From positions 1 through 64,000 of the forward strand of contig NZ_FOPI01000007.1 in assembly GCF_900113455.1 (NCBI RefSeq): a DNA stretch of 64,000 nucleotides, in the 5' to 3' direction. This stretch comes from Ligilactobacillus ruminis DSM 20403 = NBRC 102161 (GTDB lineage: Bacteria; Bacillota; Bacilli; Lactobacillales; Lactobacillaceae). The translations under genes and the position numbers were made by a program. Shown piece after piece: positions 1 to 11,745 of this stretch. The notes beneath the pieces were generated by a model that was not told where the DNA came from, did not search any database, and worked only from the letters and a program-made list of their open reading frames with translations. How positions within the stretch are numbered: the stretch's first letter is position 1; each line of letters starts with the position of its first letter.

Positions 1-280
1 CGTCAACTTTTGAAGGCGCAAGGGCTAATGCCGTTGCGCTGTCGCTGATATATACGGCCAAACTTAATCAGTTGGATCCTGAAAAATACTTGAGAAAAGT
101 ATTAACGGAGATTACCAACATTGAGGTATTTGATCCTGAAAGGTTCCGCCAACTTCTCCCATGGAACATCGATCTTACCTCATAAATAAGAAAATAAAAA
201 CGATGCATACGCAATAACCTGAGATAATAATACTATCTCGGGCTATTTGTGTACACACCGCTGTTTTAACGACCGCTTAC
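1..280 (+). mobile_element. IS66-family element, right end (left end outside window)
   Basis: The window opens inside an IS66-type transposase gene. About 95 bp after its stop the sequence ends in ..GACCGCTTAC (271-280). The reverse complement of this begins GTAAGCGGTC, the terminal signature usual for IS66-family inverted repeats. Position 280 is therefore the probable element boundary, only about 18 bp before the atp operon terminator. A hairpin at about 219-244 (CCTGAGATA / TATCTCGGG) lies between the stop and the end. The left end and the target duplication are not visible. Confidence 0.7.
3..185 (+). CDS. IS66-family transposase, C-terminal fragment
   Basis: Sixty codons of the C-terminus are present, entering from the window edge and ending at TAA 183-185. 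The visible protein contains GARANAVALSLIYTAKLNQL, then DPEKYLRKVL and a terminal LLPWN. This matches the C-terminal domain of IS66 TnpC transposases (GA.A.A..YSL..TAK.NGLDP..YL...L..., then a ..LLPW ending). The catalytic core would lie upstream of position 1. The 5' truncation is due to the window, not necessarily to the gene. The identification rests on motif recall and on the IS66-like terminus at 280. Confidence 0.75.
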   Translation, partial: STFEGARANAVALSLIYTAKLNQLDPEKYLRKVLTEITNIEVFDPERFRQLLPWNIDLTS

Positions 281-297
281 GTATTTTTTGAACAAAA

Positions 298-328
298 TAA
301 AAAAGCCAGGTTACAAACCTGACTTCTT
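298..328 (-). terminator. Rho-independent terminator of the atp operon
   Basis: Read on the minus strand just after the atpC stop: stem AGTCAGGTT, short loop, AACCTGGCT, then a run of T. It closes the atpBEFHAGDC operon. Confidence 0.85.
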
Positions 329-334
329 TACCTC

Positions 335-754
335 TTAGTGCTTTGAAATATTCAGACGGTTCATCGCACGGCGTAACGAAACTTCAGCACGACGAAGATC
401 ATCGACATTATGCGTTTCTTTAGCCGTCGCAATCCGTTTTTCAGCACGTGCACGCGCACGTTCAGCACGCGATGCATCAATATTTTCCTTTCGCTCGGCA
501 GATGATGCCACAACGGACAAGACGTTGTTTGAAAATTCAATAAAACCGCCGCTGACGGCAATTTCATCAAAACTGTCTTCTCCAGTCTTGACGCGTACTT
601 CATCAATTGCAAGCGAAGCGAGCAACGGAACTCGATTCGGCATGATACCTACTTCACCAAGAGTAGTCTTGCAAACTGCCAAATCTGTCGTGTTATCATA
701 CACGACGCCATCCGGAGTAACGACATTCACAGTTAATAAGGACTTATCATCCAT
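335..754 (-). CDS. atpC: ATP synthase epsilon chain
   Basis: Epsilon subunit of the F1 sector, part of the central rotor stalk and an intrinsic inhibitor of ATP hydrolysis. The 139 residues fit the family. The N-terminal beta-sandwich (about 1-85) includes the LTVNVVTPDGVVYD start, the GEVGIMPNRVPLLASL segment and the VSGGFIEFSNNVLSVVA strand. A C-terminal helical hairpin (about 88-139) is rich in Arg, Ala and Glu. It is the last gene of the operon, 14 bp after atpD, and is followed directly by a terminator. Nothing appears damaged. Confidence 0.97.
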   Translation of the reverse strand: MDDKSLLTVNVVTPDGVVYDNTTDLAVCKTTLGEVGIMPNRVPLLASLAIDEVRVKTGEDSFDEIAVSGGFIEFSNNVLSVVASSAERKENIDASRAERARARAEKRIATAKETHNVDDLRRAEVSLRRAMNRLNISKH

Positions 755-768
755 TGGACGCTACCTCC

Positions 769-2175
<1,407 letters not shown>

Positions 2176-2193
2176 TTAATTCCTCCTACTATT

Positions 2194-3135
2194 CTAATCT
2201 AAGGCAGCCTGTGCACCTGTGATTTCCGTAATTTCAGTCGTAATTGCACTTTGACGAGCTCGATTGAACTGCAATTCAAGTGACGAAATAACGTCTTTGG
2301 CATTATCCGTTGCGGACTTCATCGCAGTCGAACTGCATGCATGTTCAGAAGTCTTGGCATCAAGAATTGCGCCGTAAACCAAACTCTCCGCATATTGAGG
2401 TAAAATAACCTCTAAGATTGCATCCTGAGACGGTTCGGTCTCATATTCGATCTGATAATCATTTTCATCTTGTTCCGTCAAATCATCAGTTCCCATGTTT
2501 TCTGCAGAAATCGGGAGCATCTGTTCAGCACGGAAAACAGAAGTCAAAGTGTTCACAAAGTGGCTATAGCAAACGACCAATTGGTCATAAGCTTCATTGT
2601 CATACATCGAAACGATTGTCTCAACGATTGGACGAATTTCCTTAAACGTCGGTACATCGCTGACGCCACGATATTCATAAACAATGTTGTATCCACGCTT
2701 GCTGAAGAAATCAGCACCTGTGCCGCCAATAGCGATAATCACAGTATCTTCTGTGTTGTGGTTGCCGTTTTTAATCAAATCCATAGTCGACTTGATGACA
2801 TTGCTGTTATAGCTGCCTACCAAACCGCGATCAGACGTGATAACGACAATCCCGGTCTTTTTGACCGGTCTTTGCTTAATCATGCTTAACGTATTGACTT
2901 TGCCATCTTGGCTCTTCCCAACCTCTCCGCTGACTGCGGAAGAATCCAGCAGGTGAGATTTTGCCAAGTGGGTGATGACACTGCGAATCTTGGATGAGTA
3001 AATCTGATAGTTGGCGGCATGCTTTTGAATCTGATTAAGCTTTGCCGTTGAAACCATCTGCATCGCACCCGTGATTTGTCCCGTCTTCTTGGTCGAAACG
3101 ATTCGACGTTTAACTTCTTGCATAGAAGCAGGCAT
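2194..3135 (-). CDS. atpG: ATP synthase gamma chain
   Basis: Rotor shaft of F1, turning inside the alpha3beta3 ring. The 313 residues have the conserved N-terminal coiled-coil entry ([20 protein letters not shown]..) and a C-terminal coil ([22 protein letters not shown] then [14 protein letters not shown]). The central Rossmann-like part contains [13 protein letters not shown]. The start is ATG at 3133-3135 with an AAAGGATGG ribosome site. About 25 residues near 195-220 are acidic and probably form a surface loop, as in other lactobacilli. Confidence 0.97.
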   Translation of the reverse strand: MPASMQEVKRRIVSTKKTGQITGAMQMVSTAKLNQIQKHAANYQIYSSKIRSVITHLAKSHLLDSSAVSGEVGKSQDGKVNTLSMIKQRPVKKTGIVVITSDRGLVGSYNSNVIKSTMDLIKNGNHNTEDTVIIAIGGTGADFFSKRGYNIVYEYRGVSDVPTFKEIRPIVETIVSMYDNEAYDQLVVCYSHFVNTLTSVFRAEQMLPISAENMGTDDLTEQDENDYQIEYETEPSQDAILEVILPQYAESLVYGAILDAKTSEHACSSTAMKSATDNAKDVISSLELQFNRARQSAITTEITEITGAQAALD

Positions 3136-3154
3136 CAGTTCTCACCATCCTTTC

Positions 3155-4681
<1,527 letters not shown>

Positions 4682-4688
4682 TTAAAAA

Positions 4689-5231
4689 TCACTTTAATAA
4701 CAGACGCTTGATGCTTTCAATCCTTGACTTGATCGAACCATCATAAACGCAGCTTTCTGATTGCATCACCACGCCGCCGATGATATCAGGATCAATCACT
4801 GAATCAACCAGGACTTTTTCGGCACCAACAACATTAGCAAACGAAGATGCAAGTTTTTCTTTTTGATCTTCATCCAATTCGATCGCAGTCGTCACTTTTA
4901 CGCGTACTGTTTTTTCGAATTCGTCGTTCAATCTGTTAAATTCATCGATGACGTCTTCAAGGTTTGCAATTCGTCCATAGTCAAACAACATGTCCAAAAG
5001 ATTCGTTGTAACCTCTGAAGCCCCATCTGTAATATTCTTGATCATGGCAAGCTTTTCTTCTTGTTTAATTGAAGGACTCGTCATGAACGTGATAAATTTT
5101 GGTTCTGCGTCGATAATTTTCTTGATTTCCGCCAATTCAAGAAGAACATCCGAACGAACGTCCTTTTCCTGAACGACTTCAAACAAGGCTTTGCCATAGC
5201 GCTTAGCTACTGTTTGTCTATCTAATGCCAT
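4689..5231 (-). CDS. atpH: ATP synthase delta chain
   Basis: Peripheral-stalk subunit joining the b dimer to the top of alpha3beta3. It has 180 residues, starting [19 protein letters not shown], the typical RYAKALFE-like entry of bacterial delta. The C-terminal signature [12 protein letters not shown] is followed by [16 protein letters not shown]. Its start overlaps the end of atpF by 14 bp, indicating translational coupling. Confidence 0.97.
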   Translation of the reverse strand: MALDRQTVAKRYGKALFEVVQEKDVRSDVLLELAEIKKIIDAEPKFITFMTSPSIKQEEKLAMIKNITDGASEVTTNLLDMLFDYGRIANLEDVIDEFNRLNDEFEKTVRVKVTTAIELDEDQKEKLASSFANVVGAEKVLVDSVIDPDIIGGVVMQSESCVYDGSIKSRIESIKRLLLK

Positions 5232-5742
5232 TTTGCTTCCCCAACCCTTCGATGTATGAGTCTACCAAGGCTTTTTGATCCTCAGCATTCAATTCTTTTT
5301 GAATGATCTTAGAAGCAATTTCAATAGATAATTCAGCTACGTCGTTTTTAATTCCGGACATAGCTTCTTGACGCTGTTGCTCAATGTCTTTTTTGGCATT
5401 GTCTTTCATCGTCATGACTTCCGATTGAGCAGAATCAACGATGCTTGCCTTTTGCTGTTCGCCGTTTTGCTTCGCACGATCGATAATCTTTGAAGCTTCA
5501 ACGTGAGAATCTTTCAAAGCTTCTTCACGTTGTGCAGCCAATTCCTCAGCTTTTTTGCGCGCATCTTCCGCAGAATCGATATCGTTTGCGATTTTGTTTG
5601 CACGCTTTTCCATCATCTCAGTTACGGGACCCCAAGCAAAATGCTTAACGGCTGCAATCAAGACTACAAATGTCAGCAAATAAAAGAGAAAGTCGCCCCA
5701 TTGAACACCTTCAGCAGCACCGATTAAAAATGTTGCATTCAT
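5218..5742 (-). CDS. atpF: ATP synthase b chain
   Basis: Membrane-anchored peripheral stalk. The 174 residues have one N-terminal membrane span (about 14-36, [20 protein letters not shown]) followed by a long charged coiled coil with many Ala, Lys, Glu and Gln, ending in a delta-binding tail. It has the expected length and place between atpE and atpH and overlaps atpH by 14 bp. Confidence 0.97.
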   Translation of the reverse strand: MNATFLIGAAEGVQWGDFLFYLLTFVVLIAAVKHFAWGPVTEMMEKRANKIANDIDSAEDARKKAEELAAQREEALKDSHVEASKIIDRAKQNGEQQKASIVDSAQSEVMTMKDNAKKDIEQQRQEAMSGIKNDVAELSIEIASKIIQKELNAEDQKALVDSYIEGLGKQNGIR

Positions 5743-5795
5743 CTATTGACACCTCCTAATCTGACAATATCTAAAAACATATTGATAGAATAGGA

Positions 5796-6044
<249 letters not shown>

Positions 6045-6051
6045 CTATGTG

Positions 6052-6768
6052 TTATTCTTTTTCGACCTTTTGAGACATATAAACCATTGTCAACGTTACA
6101 AAGACGTAGGCCTGGATTGAACCAATAAATACTGAGAAACCTTGCCAAACCATCTCAAGCGGAAAGGCCGGAATCAATGTCCATGGTGCAGCCGCTTTTC
6201 CCAATTGTTGATAAATTACGGTCAGCAAAACTTCACCAGAATAGATATTCCCGTAAAGACGCAAAGCCAATGTCAAGAAATTCGTAAATTGTTCGATGAT
6301 ATTAATCGGGAACAATGCGGGCATCGGGCTGAAATAAGAATTCTTTACATAACCCTTAAACCCGAATTTCACGACACCCATCAAGTGGGACAGCAGCAAT
6401 ACAGCGAAGGCAAGTGTCAAAGTTGTCGCCGTAGAAGCAGTAGGACTCTTGATGTAGGTAATGCCACCAACGTTGACCTGGAAAATTAAACCAAGCTGGT
6501 TGGAGATGAAAATGAACATAAAAAGCGTAAACGCCAAAACGCCATACTTCTTGCCCTCTTCATCAGGAATTGCACTTTTGACAATTCCGTTGGTGAAATC
6601 AATTGCCCATTCAAGAACGTTCTGTTTTCCGTTTGGTTTCATCTCCACCTTTCGAGACAGCCAAAATACTAAGAAAAATACGATAAGTGCTGCAACGAAA
6701 CCTGACAGACAGTTTCCGACATTGAAAGGAATACCAAAAAGCTTCAATACTTGAGCTTCTTCACTCAC
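6052..6768 (-). CDS. atpB: ATP synthase a chain
   Basis: Membrane half-channel subunit that works against the c-ring. It has 238 residues and several hydrophobic helices. The essential Arg is in LTLALRLYGNI (about 168), followed by the conserved SGEVLL. The start codon is GTG at 6766-6768 behind AGAGGTGA. It is the first gene of the operon and no atpI-like gene precedes it. The promoter at 6875-6903 leaves a leader of about 100 nt. Confidence 0.97.
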   Translation of the reverse strand: MSEEAQVLKLFGIPFNVGNCLSGFVAALIVFFLVFWLSRKVEMKPNGKQNVLEWAIDFTNGIVKSAIPDEEGKKYGVLAFTLFMFIFISNQLGLIFQVNVGGITYIKSPTASTATTLTLAFAVLLLSHLMGVVKFGFKGYVKNSYFSPMPALFPINIIEQFTNFLTLALRLYGNIYSGEVLLTVIYQQLGKAAAPWTLIPAFPLEMVWQGFSVFIGSIQAYVFVTLTMVYMSQKVEKE

Positions 6769-6874
6769 AAAGTCTCACCTCTTTTCAAATGTGATCAATA
6801 CGGTCAAACATCTTGGTCGAACCATAAGGATAAAGCAAGACAAAGACACAAAAATATCTTTGAATACAACTGAA

Positions 6875-6903
6875 ATAATACCACCATTTACGTGAAAATA
6901 CAA
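6875..6903 (-). promoter_or_regulatory. Sigma-A promoter of the atp operon
   Basis: Minus strand: -35 TTGTAT, spacer of 17, -10 TATTAT, followed by a leader of about 100 nt to the atpB GTG. The rest of 6769-7056 is AT-rich and shows no gene. A short palindrome TCAGAAAATTCTGA lies near 7035-7048. Confidence 0.7.
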
Positions 6904-7056
6904 AGCAGAAAAAACAGGTTTTTCATGGCATTTTCGCGAAAAGTTGTGAAGAAATACGTATAAAGACTGATGAAAATGTGTATTTTCAAAGGCTTATAGC
7001 GCTTCCAAGGTAATTTCAAATTTATTTCTTATTTTCAGAATTTTCTGACATTTTGT

Positions 7057-7686
7057 TTATTTTGTTCCAAATAAACGGTCGCCTGCATCTCCCAATCCCG
7101 GAACGATATAACCGTCTTCATTCAAATGATCGTCCAAAGAAGCAGCAAAAATATCAATGTCCGGATGCGCCTCTCGCAAAGCCTTGACACCTTCAGGAGC
7201 CGCTACCAGACAAACGAACTTGATGGACTTGGCACCGCGTTTCTTCAAAGCATCAACGGCCATGATTGCAGATCCGCCCGTCGCAAGCATCGGATCGACG
7301 ATGAACATGTCTCGATCACCAAGATCACCGGGCATCTTCACGAAATATTCGTGCGGCTGAAGAGTTTCCTCATCACGGTACATCCCGATATGTCCGACTT
7401 TTGCCGCCGGAATCAAATTCAATATCCCTTCGACCATTCCAAGGCCCGCGCGAAGAATCGGAACAATGACGACTTTCTTTCCGGCAAGACGCTTCTTGAC
7501 CGTCTTGCCCATCGGTGTTTCGATTTCAACGTCTTCAAGTGGCATGTCTCTTGAAACTTCATATGCCATCAGCGTTGCAATTTCATCGACGACCTGTCGA
7601 AATTCGCGCGTTCCGCAATCCTTTTTTCGAATAATCGTTAATTTGTGTTGAATCAATGGATGGTCCAAGACCTCGAATTTTCCCAT
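7057..7686 (-). CDS. upp: Uracil phosphoribosyltransferase
   Basis: Salvages uracil: uracil + PRPP gives UMP + PPi. From ATG at 7684-7686 it encodes 209 residues beginning [17 protein letters not shown], the standard family start and length. The PRPP loop is in [11 protein letters not shown], and the uracil-binding C-terminus ends [11 protein letters not shown]. The open frame runs 65 codons further upstream, but the conserved protein starts here, behind AGGTGG. upp directly before atpB is the usual Firmicutes order. Confidence 0.96.
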   Translation of the reverse strand: MGKFEVLDHPLIQHKLTIIRKKDCGTREFRQVVDEIATLMAYEVSRDMPLEDVEIETPMGKTVKKRLAGKKVVIVPILRAGLGMVEGILNLIPAAKVGHIGMYRDEETLQPHEYFVKMPGDLGDRDMFIVDPMLATGGSAIMAVDALKKRGAKSIKFVCLVAAPEGVKALREAHPDIDIFAASLDDHLNEDGYIVPGLGDAGDRLFGTK

Positions 7687-7994
7687 GATATCCACCTGTC
7701 GTATAAAATACGGACAATCATGGCCCCGTGTGGTTATTCGGCCATGCTTGAGAAAGAAAATACGACTTTTCCTTTCCTTAATTGTTTTTGCCGCAAACAT
7801 CGCATCCGATATTCCGATCGAAGTCCTTAAAAATTGGTCGGAATCCGTTTTTGCATGATTGTAACCAGCAGTAATATCCACCCCGCATTCTGCTCTTTCT
7901 GTGGATATCGACTTTTTTGACTATGACCTCTTTCCGGTCCTGCTTTTACATAATAATTTTAGCCGAAACAAAACTTTTTTTCTATAAAATTATA
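7687..7994 (-). promoter_or_regulatory. Long structured leader of upp
   Basis: About 310 bp separate the sua5 terminator from upp. On the minus strand GATATCCAC (7901-7909) is followed by GTGGATAT (7874-7881). GGTGGATATC (7687-7696) then overlaps the upp ribosome site and abuts its ATG. The first motif can pair with either of the other two. A second inverted repeat, CATGGCC/GGCCATG, lies near 7721-7748. No strong promoter was found. A 65-codon in-frame extension of upp (7687-7881) resembles nothing I recognise. Regulation by alternative pairing is an inference. Confidence 0.4.
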
Positions 7995-8029
7995 CCAAAA
8001 GAGAGTCTCCAAATCATCAGACACTCCCC
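7995..8029 (-). terminator. Probable terminator after sua5
   Basis: Minus strand, just past the sua5 stop: GAGTGTCT, 10-nt loop, AGACTCTC (7 of 8 pairs, one T-T mismatch), then TTTT. Confidence 0.5.
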
Positions 8030-8034
8030 CCAAA

Positions 8035-9054
8035 TCAAATTTTGTCAAAAAAAACGTTTCCGGCAGACTTTTTCAGTCGATTCATGTATGCTTCGCCAAG
8101 TCCTGCTTCTTTCACTCCTGCACACAAAATAAAGTCGACCTTTTCTTCTGAATCAAAATAACGCAACCCGGCAAACAGGCGACGACTGGCATCAAAAACC
8201 GTGTCCCCCAAGCTATATGACAGTTTCTTTGGAAGATCTGCATTTTTTAAAACTTCATTGAATGCCATCACGCCGACACTTTCCTGCCTGTTTTCGCGCC
8301 ACAAAAGAGCCTTGTCCCATTCTCCTGCTTTGACGATCAGAACCTGAGCATCCGGCGCATAGTGCTTATACTTCATTCCAGGGGCTTTTGGGACTTCTTT
8401 CATGCCGACCCTGTGTTTGTCTGATAAAACGGTTTCCCTGAGCACTTCTTCAAGCTGCTCAACGGTCACTGCACCAGGTCTCAAGATAACCGGATGCTCC
8501 GAACTCAGATCGATGATTGTTGATTCGACTCCGACCCGAGTCGGTCCGTCATCCAAAATCCCGGCAATTCGTCCTTCCAAATCATGATAAACATGCTGTG
8601 CGGTCGTCGGACTGGGCTTTCCGGAAGAATTGGCGGAAGGACCGACAATGGGAATGCCTGCCGATTCAATCAGCTTAAGCGTTGCTTTGTTTTGAGGCAT
8701 GCGAAAAGCGGCCGTTTCCAGTCCGCCAGTGACTGCTTTCGACAGTGCCCCTTCTTTGATTTTCAAAATCATCGTCAACGGTCCGGGCCAAAAAGCATCC
8801 ATCAGCTTAACCGCTCTTTCAGGCAAGCTTTCGACATACTCCTCAACCATTTTTCGTGAAGAAACCGTTACAATCAAAGGATTGTCAGAGGGTCTTCCCT
8901 TTGCCAAATACACTCTCTTGACTGCCTGCTCATTTGTCGCATCTGCACCGAGACCATACACGGTTTCTGTGGGAAACGCGATTAATTCTCCAAGGCGCAG
9001 TTCATTTGCCGCTTTTTCGATTTCGTCGGTTGTATAAATTTTAGTAATCAGCAT
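8035..9054 (-). CDS. ywlC: Threonylcarbamoyl-AMP synthase (Sua5/YwlC type)
   Basis: Makes L-threonylcarbamoyl-AMP from threonine, bicarbonate and ATP, the first step of t6A modification of ANN-decoding tRNAs. The 339 residues are the long Sua5 form. The N-terminal YrdC-like domain (about 1-205) contains IAFPTETVYGLGADA, KGRPSDNPL and the SANSSGKPSPT loop. A linker (PKAPGMKYKHYAPDAQ) leads to a C-terminal Sua5 domain. It lies in the prfA-prmC-sua5 run, 19 bp after prmC. Confidence 0.95.
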   Translation of the reverse strand: MLITKIYTTDEIEKAANELRLGELIAFPTETVYGLGADATNEQAVKRVYLAKGRPSDNPLIVTVSSRKMVEEYVESLPERAVKLMDAFWPGPLTMILKIKEGALSKAVTGGLETAAFRMPQNKATLKLIESAGIPIVGPSANSSGKPSPTTAQHVYHDLEGRIAGILDDGPTRVGVESTIIDLSSEHPVILRPGAVTVEQLEEVLRETVLSDKHRVGMKEVPKAPGMKYKHYAPDAQVLIVKAGEWDKALLWRENRQESVGVMAFNEVLKNADLPKKLSYSLGDTVFDASRRLFAGLRYFDSEEKVDFILCAGVKEAGLGEAYMNRLKKSAGNVFFDKI

Positions 9055-9072
9055 CTTTTTCCCTTTCCAAGC

Positions 9073-9912
9073 TCAAAAACGAACTCTGACCATCCGATCA
9101 TGTCCGCTTTCATCTTTTTTAAGCGTAACTTCTGCTTTCGGATAAGCCTTTTCAAACATTTCAACCACGGCTTTTCCCTGTAAAAATCCAATCTCAAGAT
9201 ATAAGCTGCCATCATTTTTAAGATGATCTTTTAGCTGGCGACAAATTTTTTGATAAATCGCAAGGCCATTGTTTTCAGCAAACAAGGCCAGCGTGGGTTC
9301 ATGTTCCAACACGCTCTTATCCATGTACTTTTTTTCTGATTCGGCAATGTATGGAGGATTTGACACGATGATGTCAAATTTGCCGTCAATCGCATCAAAA
9401 ACGTCGCTCAATTTGAATTCAGCATTGATCTTCAATCGTTTGGCATTTTTTTGGGCAACCCCCAAAGCCTCCGAAGAAACATCACTAAGCATTCCATTCC
9501 ACAAAGGCTTTTCGGCCTTAAGCGTCAAACCGATTGCTCCGCTTCCGGTTCCGATGTCTAAAAATTCAGCATCCGTCCCAGGATTATCATGCAGAATCCA
9601 TTCCACCAAATCTTCAGTCTCAACCCTCGGAATAAGCGTGCTTTCATTGACAAAAAAAGTCCTCTTGAAAAAGACCGCTTTTGAAAGCACATATTGCGGA
9701 GGAATCCCTTCGGCGCATTTTCCAACGTTTTGCCTGAAGACCTCAAAGTCTTCCTTCGAGAATTCATCGCGATAGTGCATCAACAAATGCGTAACGTCCC
9801 AGTCCATCTGACCGCAAATCAGCATATCGATCGTGCTGCGTTCCATTCCGTGATCGTCAGCAAAAGAAAAAGCCCATTTCTGGGCTTCAAAAACATTCAT
9901 CTTATCAGCCAT
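9073..9912 (-). CDS. prmC: Peptide chain release factor N5-glutamine methyltransferase
   Basis: Methylates the Gln of the GGQ motif of release factors using S-adenosylmethionine. I chose ATG at 9910-9912 ([15 protein letters not shown], 279 residues). A longer open frame to 9984 would run deep into prfA. The SAM-binding motif is [12 protein letters not shown] and the catalytic NPPY is in [11 protein letters not shown]. It overlaps the prfA stop by 8 bp, matching its role: it modifies the product of the gene before it. Confidence 0.95.
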   Translation of the reverse strand: MADKMNVFEAQKWAFSFADDHGMERSTIDMLICGQMDWDVTHLLMHYRDEFSKEDFEVFRQNVGKCAEGIPPQYVLSKAVFFKRTFFVNESTLIPRVETEDLVEWILHDNPGTDAEFLDIGTGSGAIGLTLKAEKPLWNGMLSDVSSEALGVAQKNAKRLKINAEFKLSDVFDAIDGKFDIIVSNPPYIAESEKKYMDKSVLEHEPTLALFAENNGLAIYQKICRQLKDHLKNDGSLYLEIGFLQGKAVVEMFEKAYPKAEVTLKKDESGHDRMVRVRF

Positions 9913-10987
9913 TTTGCAATTCTTCCAAAGCTTTGGTCTGATCATAGAGCACGAGCGCATCGATAACGTCATCCAACTCGCCATTCATGATTCTGTCGAG
10001 CTTGTTGAGCGACAAGCCGATGCGATGATCCGTCACGCGATTTTGCGGATAATTGTAGGTTCTGATTCTCTCGGAACGATCACCGGTTCCGACGGCAGAC
10101 TTGCGATTTTCGTCATATTCGCTTTGTTCCTGCGATTTGTAGTAATCGTAAACGCGCGCTTTCAAAATTTTCATTGCCTTCTCACGGTTCTGCTGCTGCG
10201 AACGCTGATCTTGCATCGCAACAACGATTCCCGTTGGGAGGTGAGTCATTCGAACGGCAGAACTGGTTTTGTTGATGTGCTGTCCGCCGGCACCGGACGA
10301 ACGATAGACGTCAACTCTGATATCTTTTGGATCAAGATCGATTTCAACGTCTTCTTCTTCCGGCATCACAACGACAGTTGCAGTCGAAGTATGAACGCGT
10401 CCTGCCGATTCCGTTACTGGAACTCGCTGAACACGGTGTGCTCCGCTTTCGTACTTGAGCTTTGACCAAACGTTTTTGCCATTGATGGTAAGCGCAATTT
10501 CTTTAAATCCCCCGACCTCAGTCATATTTTTGTCAATGACTTCAATCGACCATCCTTGCCGTTCGGCATATTTGCTGTACATCGAAAACAGATCTGCAGC
10601 AAACAGACTTGCTTCATCACCGCCGGCAGCACCGCGAATCTCCATGATAAGGTCTTTGCCATCGTTAGGGTCTTTTGGCAAAAGCAAAATTTTGATCTCT
10701 TGTTCAAGTTTCTGCTTTTCATTTTTTGAATCAGAAAGTTCTTCCTTGACCATTGCGGCCATTTCGTCATCAAGCCCTGTAGAAAGCATTTCCTCATCGT
10801 CTTTTATCTGCTGCACGACCTGTTTATATTTTTCATATTTCTCAACCGTTTCGCGCAAATCGGCCATTTCCTTGGACAGTTCCATAAAACGCTTGGAATC
10901 TGCAATCACGTCAGGATCCGATAAAAGTTCGCCTAATTCTTCATAGCGATCTGCCAGCATTTGAAGCCTGTCGAATAGTTTATCCAT
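9905..10987 (-). CDS. prfA: Peptide chain release factor 1
   Basis: Recognises UAA and UAG and triggers peptide release. From ATG 10985-10987 ([17 protein letters not shown], 360 residues) behind AAGGAGA. The catalytic GGQ is in [17 protein letters not shown]. The N-terminal coiled domain is followed by the codon-recognition domain with [14 protein letters not shown]. The ATG overlaps the tdk stop by 8 bp. Six residues upstream are also open but lack a fitting ribosome site. Confidence 0.97.
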   Translation of the reverse strand: MDKLFDRLQMLADRYEELGELLSDPDVIADSKRFMELSKEMADLRETVEKYEKYKQVVQQIKDDEEMLSTGLDDEMAAMVKEELSDSKNEKQKLEQEIKILLLPKDPNDGKDLIMEIRGAAGGDEASLFAADLFSMYSKYAERQGWSIEVIDKNMTEVGGFKEIALTINGKNVWSKLKYESGAHRVQRVPVTESAGRVHTSTATVVVMPEEEDVEIDLDPKDIRVDVYRSSGAGGQHINKTSSAVRMTHLPTGIVVAMQDQRSQQQNREKAMKILKARVYDYYKSQEQSEYDENRKSAVGTGDRSERIRTYNYPQNRVTDHRIGLSLNKLDRIMNGELDDVIDALVLYDQTKALEELQNG

Positions 10988-11603
10988 TTTCATTCTCCTT
11001 TTCAATAATATGTGCGTTTTTCATTGGCGGAAAGAAATAATGCTTGCGACAAACCGGATAATACGATTCGTTTCCGCCGATTAAAATCTGTTCTCCGTCA
11101 TAAACGGGCTTTCCATCATTAACACGCAGGTTCATTATTGCTTTCTTGCAGCAAAACCAGCAAATCGTTTTCATTTCTTCTATTTTGTCTGCATAGAGCA
11201 ATAAATATTTTGATCCCTCAAACAATTCGTTTCTGAAATCGTTTTTTAATCCAAAAGTCATTACGGGAATCTTTAGCTCATCAACGACTTTCGTCAATTC
11301 CAATACATGGTGTTTCGACAGAAACTGGGCTTCGTCCACCAGCACGCACGATGCGTCGGGATTGATCGAAACGACCTTTTCATACAGATCGTCTTCGTCA
11401 AACACCGGAACTGCTTTGCGTTTCATCCCTATTCGACTCGAAACGTATCCGACCGAATCGCGGTCATCGATTCCGCTTGTCATGATGATGACGCTCTTGT
11501 TTTGTTCCTCATAATTATGAGCAACTTTAAGGATTTCTATCGTTTTGCCACTGTTCATTGCGCCGTAACGAAAAAAAAGCTGTGCCACTTGATAAGCCCC
11601 CAT
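10980..11603 (-). CDS. tdk: Thymidine kinase
   Basis: Phosphorylates thymidine with ATP (type II, cytosolic salvage enzyme). The 207 residues contain the P-loop YGAMNSGKT near the N-terminus, the DEAQFL motif (Walker B / lasso region) and zinc-ligand cysteines in CWFCCKK and a later C near PVCRKH. The conserved protein usually starts at the AQLFFRYG segment, so the GTG at 11586-11588 is an alternative start. The ATG at 11601-11603 has AAAGGA about 14 nt upstream. It is divergent from murT. Confidence 0.95.
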   Translation of the reverse strand: MGAYQVAQLFFRYGAMNSGKTIEILKVAHNYEEQNKSVIIMTSGIDDRDSVGYVSSRIGMKRKAVPVFDEDDLYEKVVSINPDASCVLVDEAQFLSKHHVLELTKVVDELKIPVMTFGLKNDFRNELFEGSKYLLLYADKIEEMKTICWFCCKKAIMNLRVNDGKPVYDGEQILIGGNESYYPVCRKHYFFPPMKNAHIIEKENENG

Positions 11604-11745
11604 CTGAAAAAATTCGTTCCTTTCAAGTATATATTATTCGCGCAAAAATTTCATCACTAAAAATTTTTTGTCCGAACAAAATACGTGCCTTATGCAAAAT
11701 TCATGGTAAAATGTTTTTGATGTATCTAGAATTGGAGGAAGTAAA

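Noticed and set aside
7687-7881. 65-codon N-terminal extension of upp
   Set aside because: The conserved protein begins at 7686 behind a good ribosome site; the extension resembles no part of the family.
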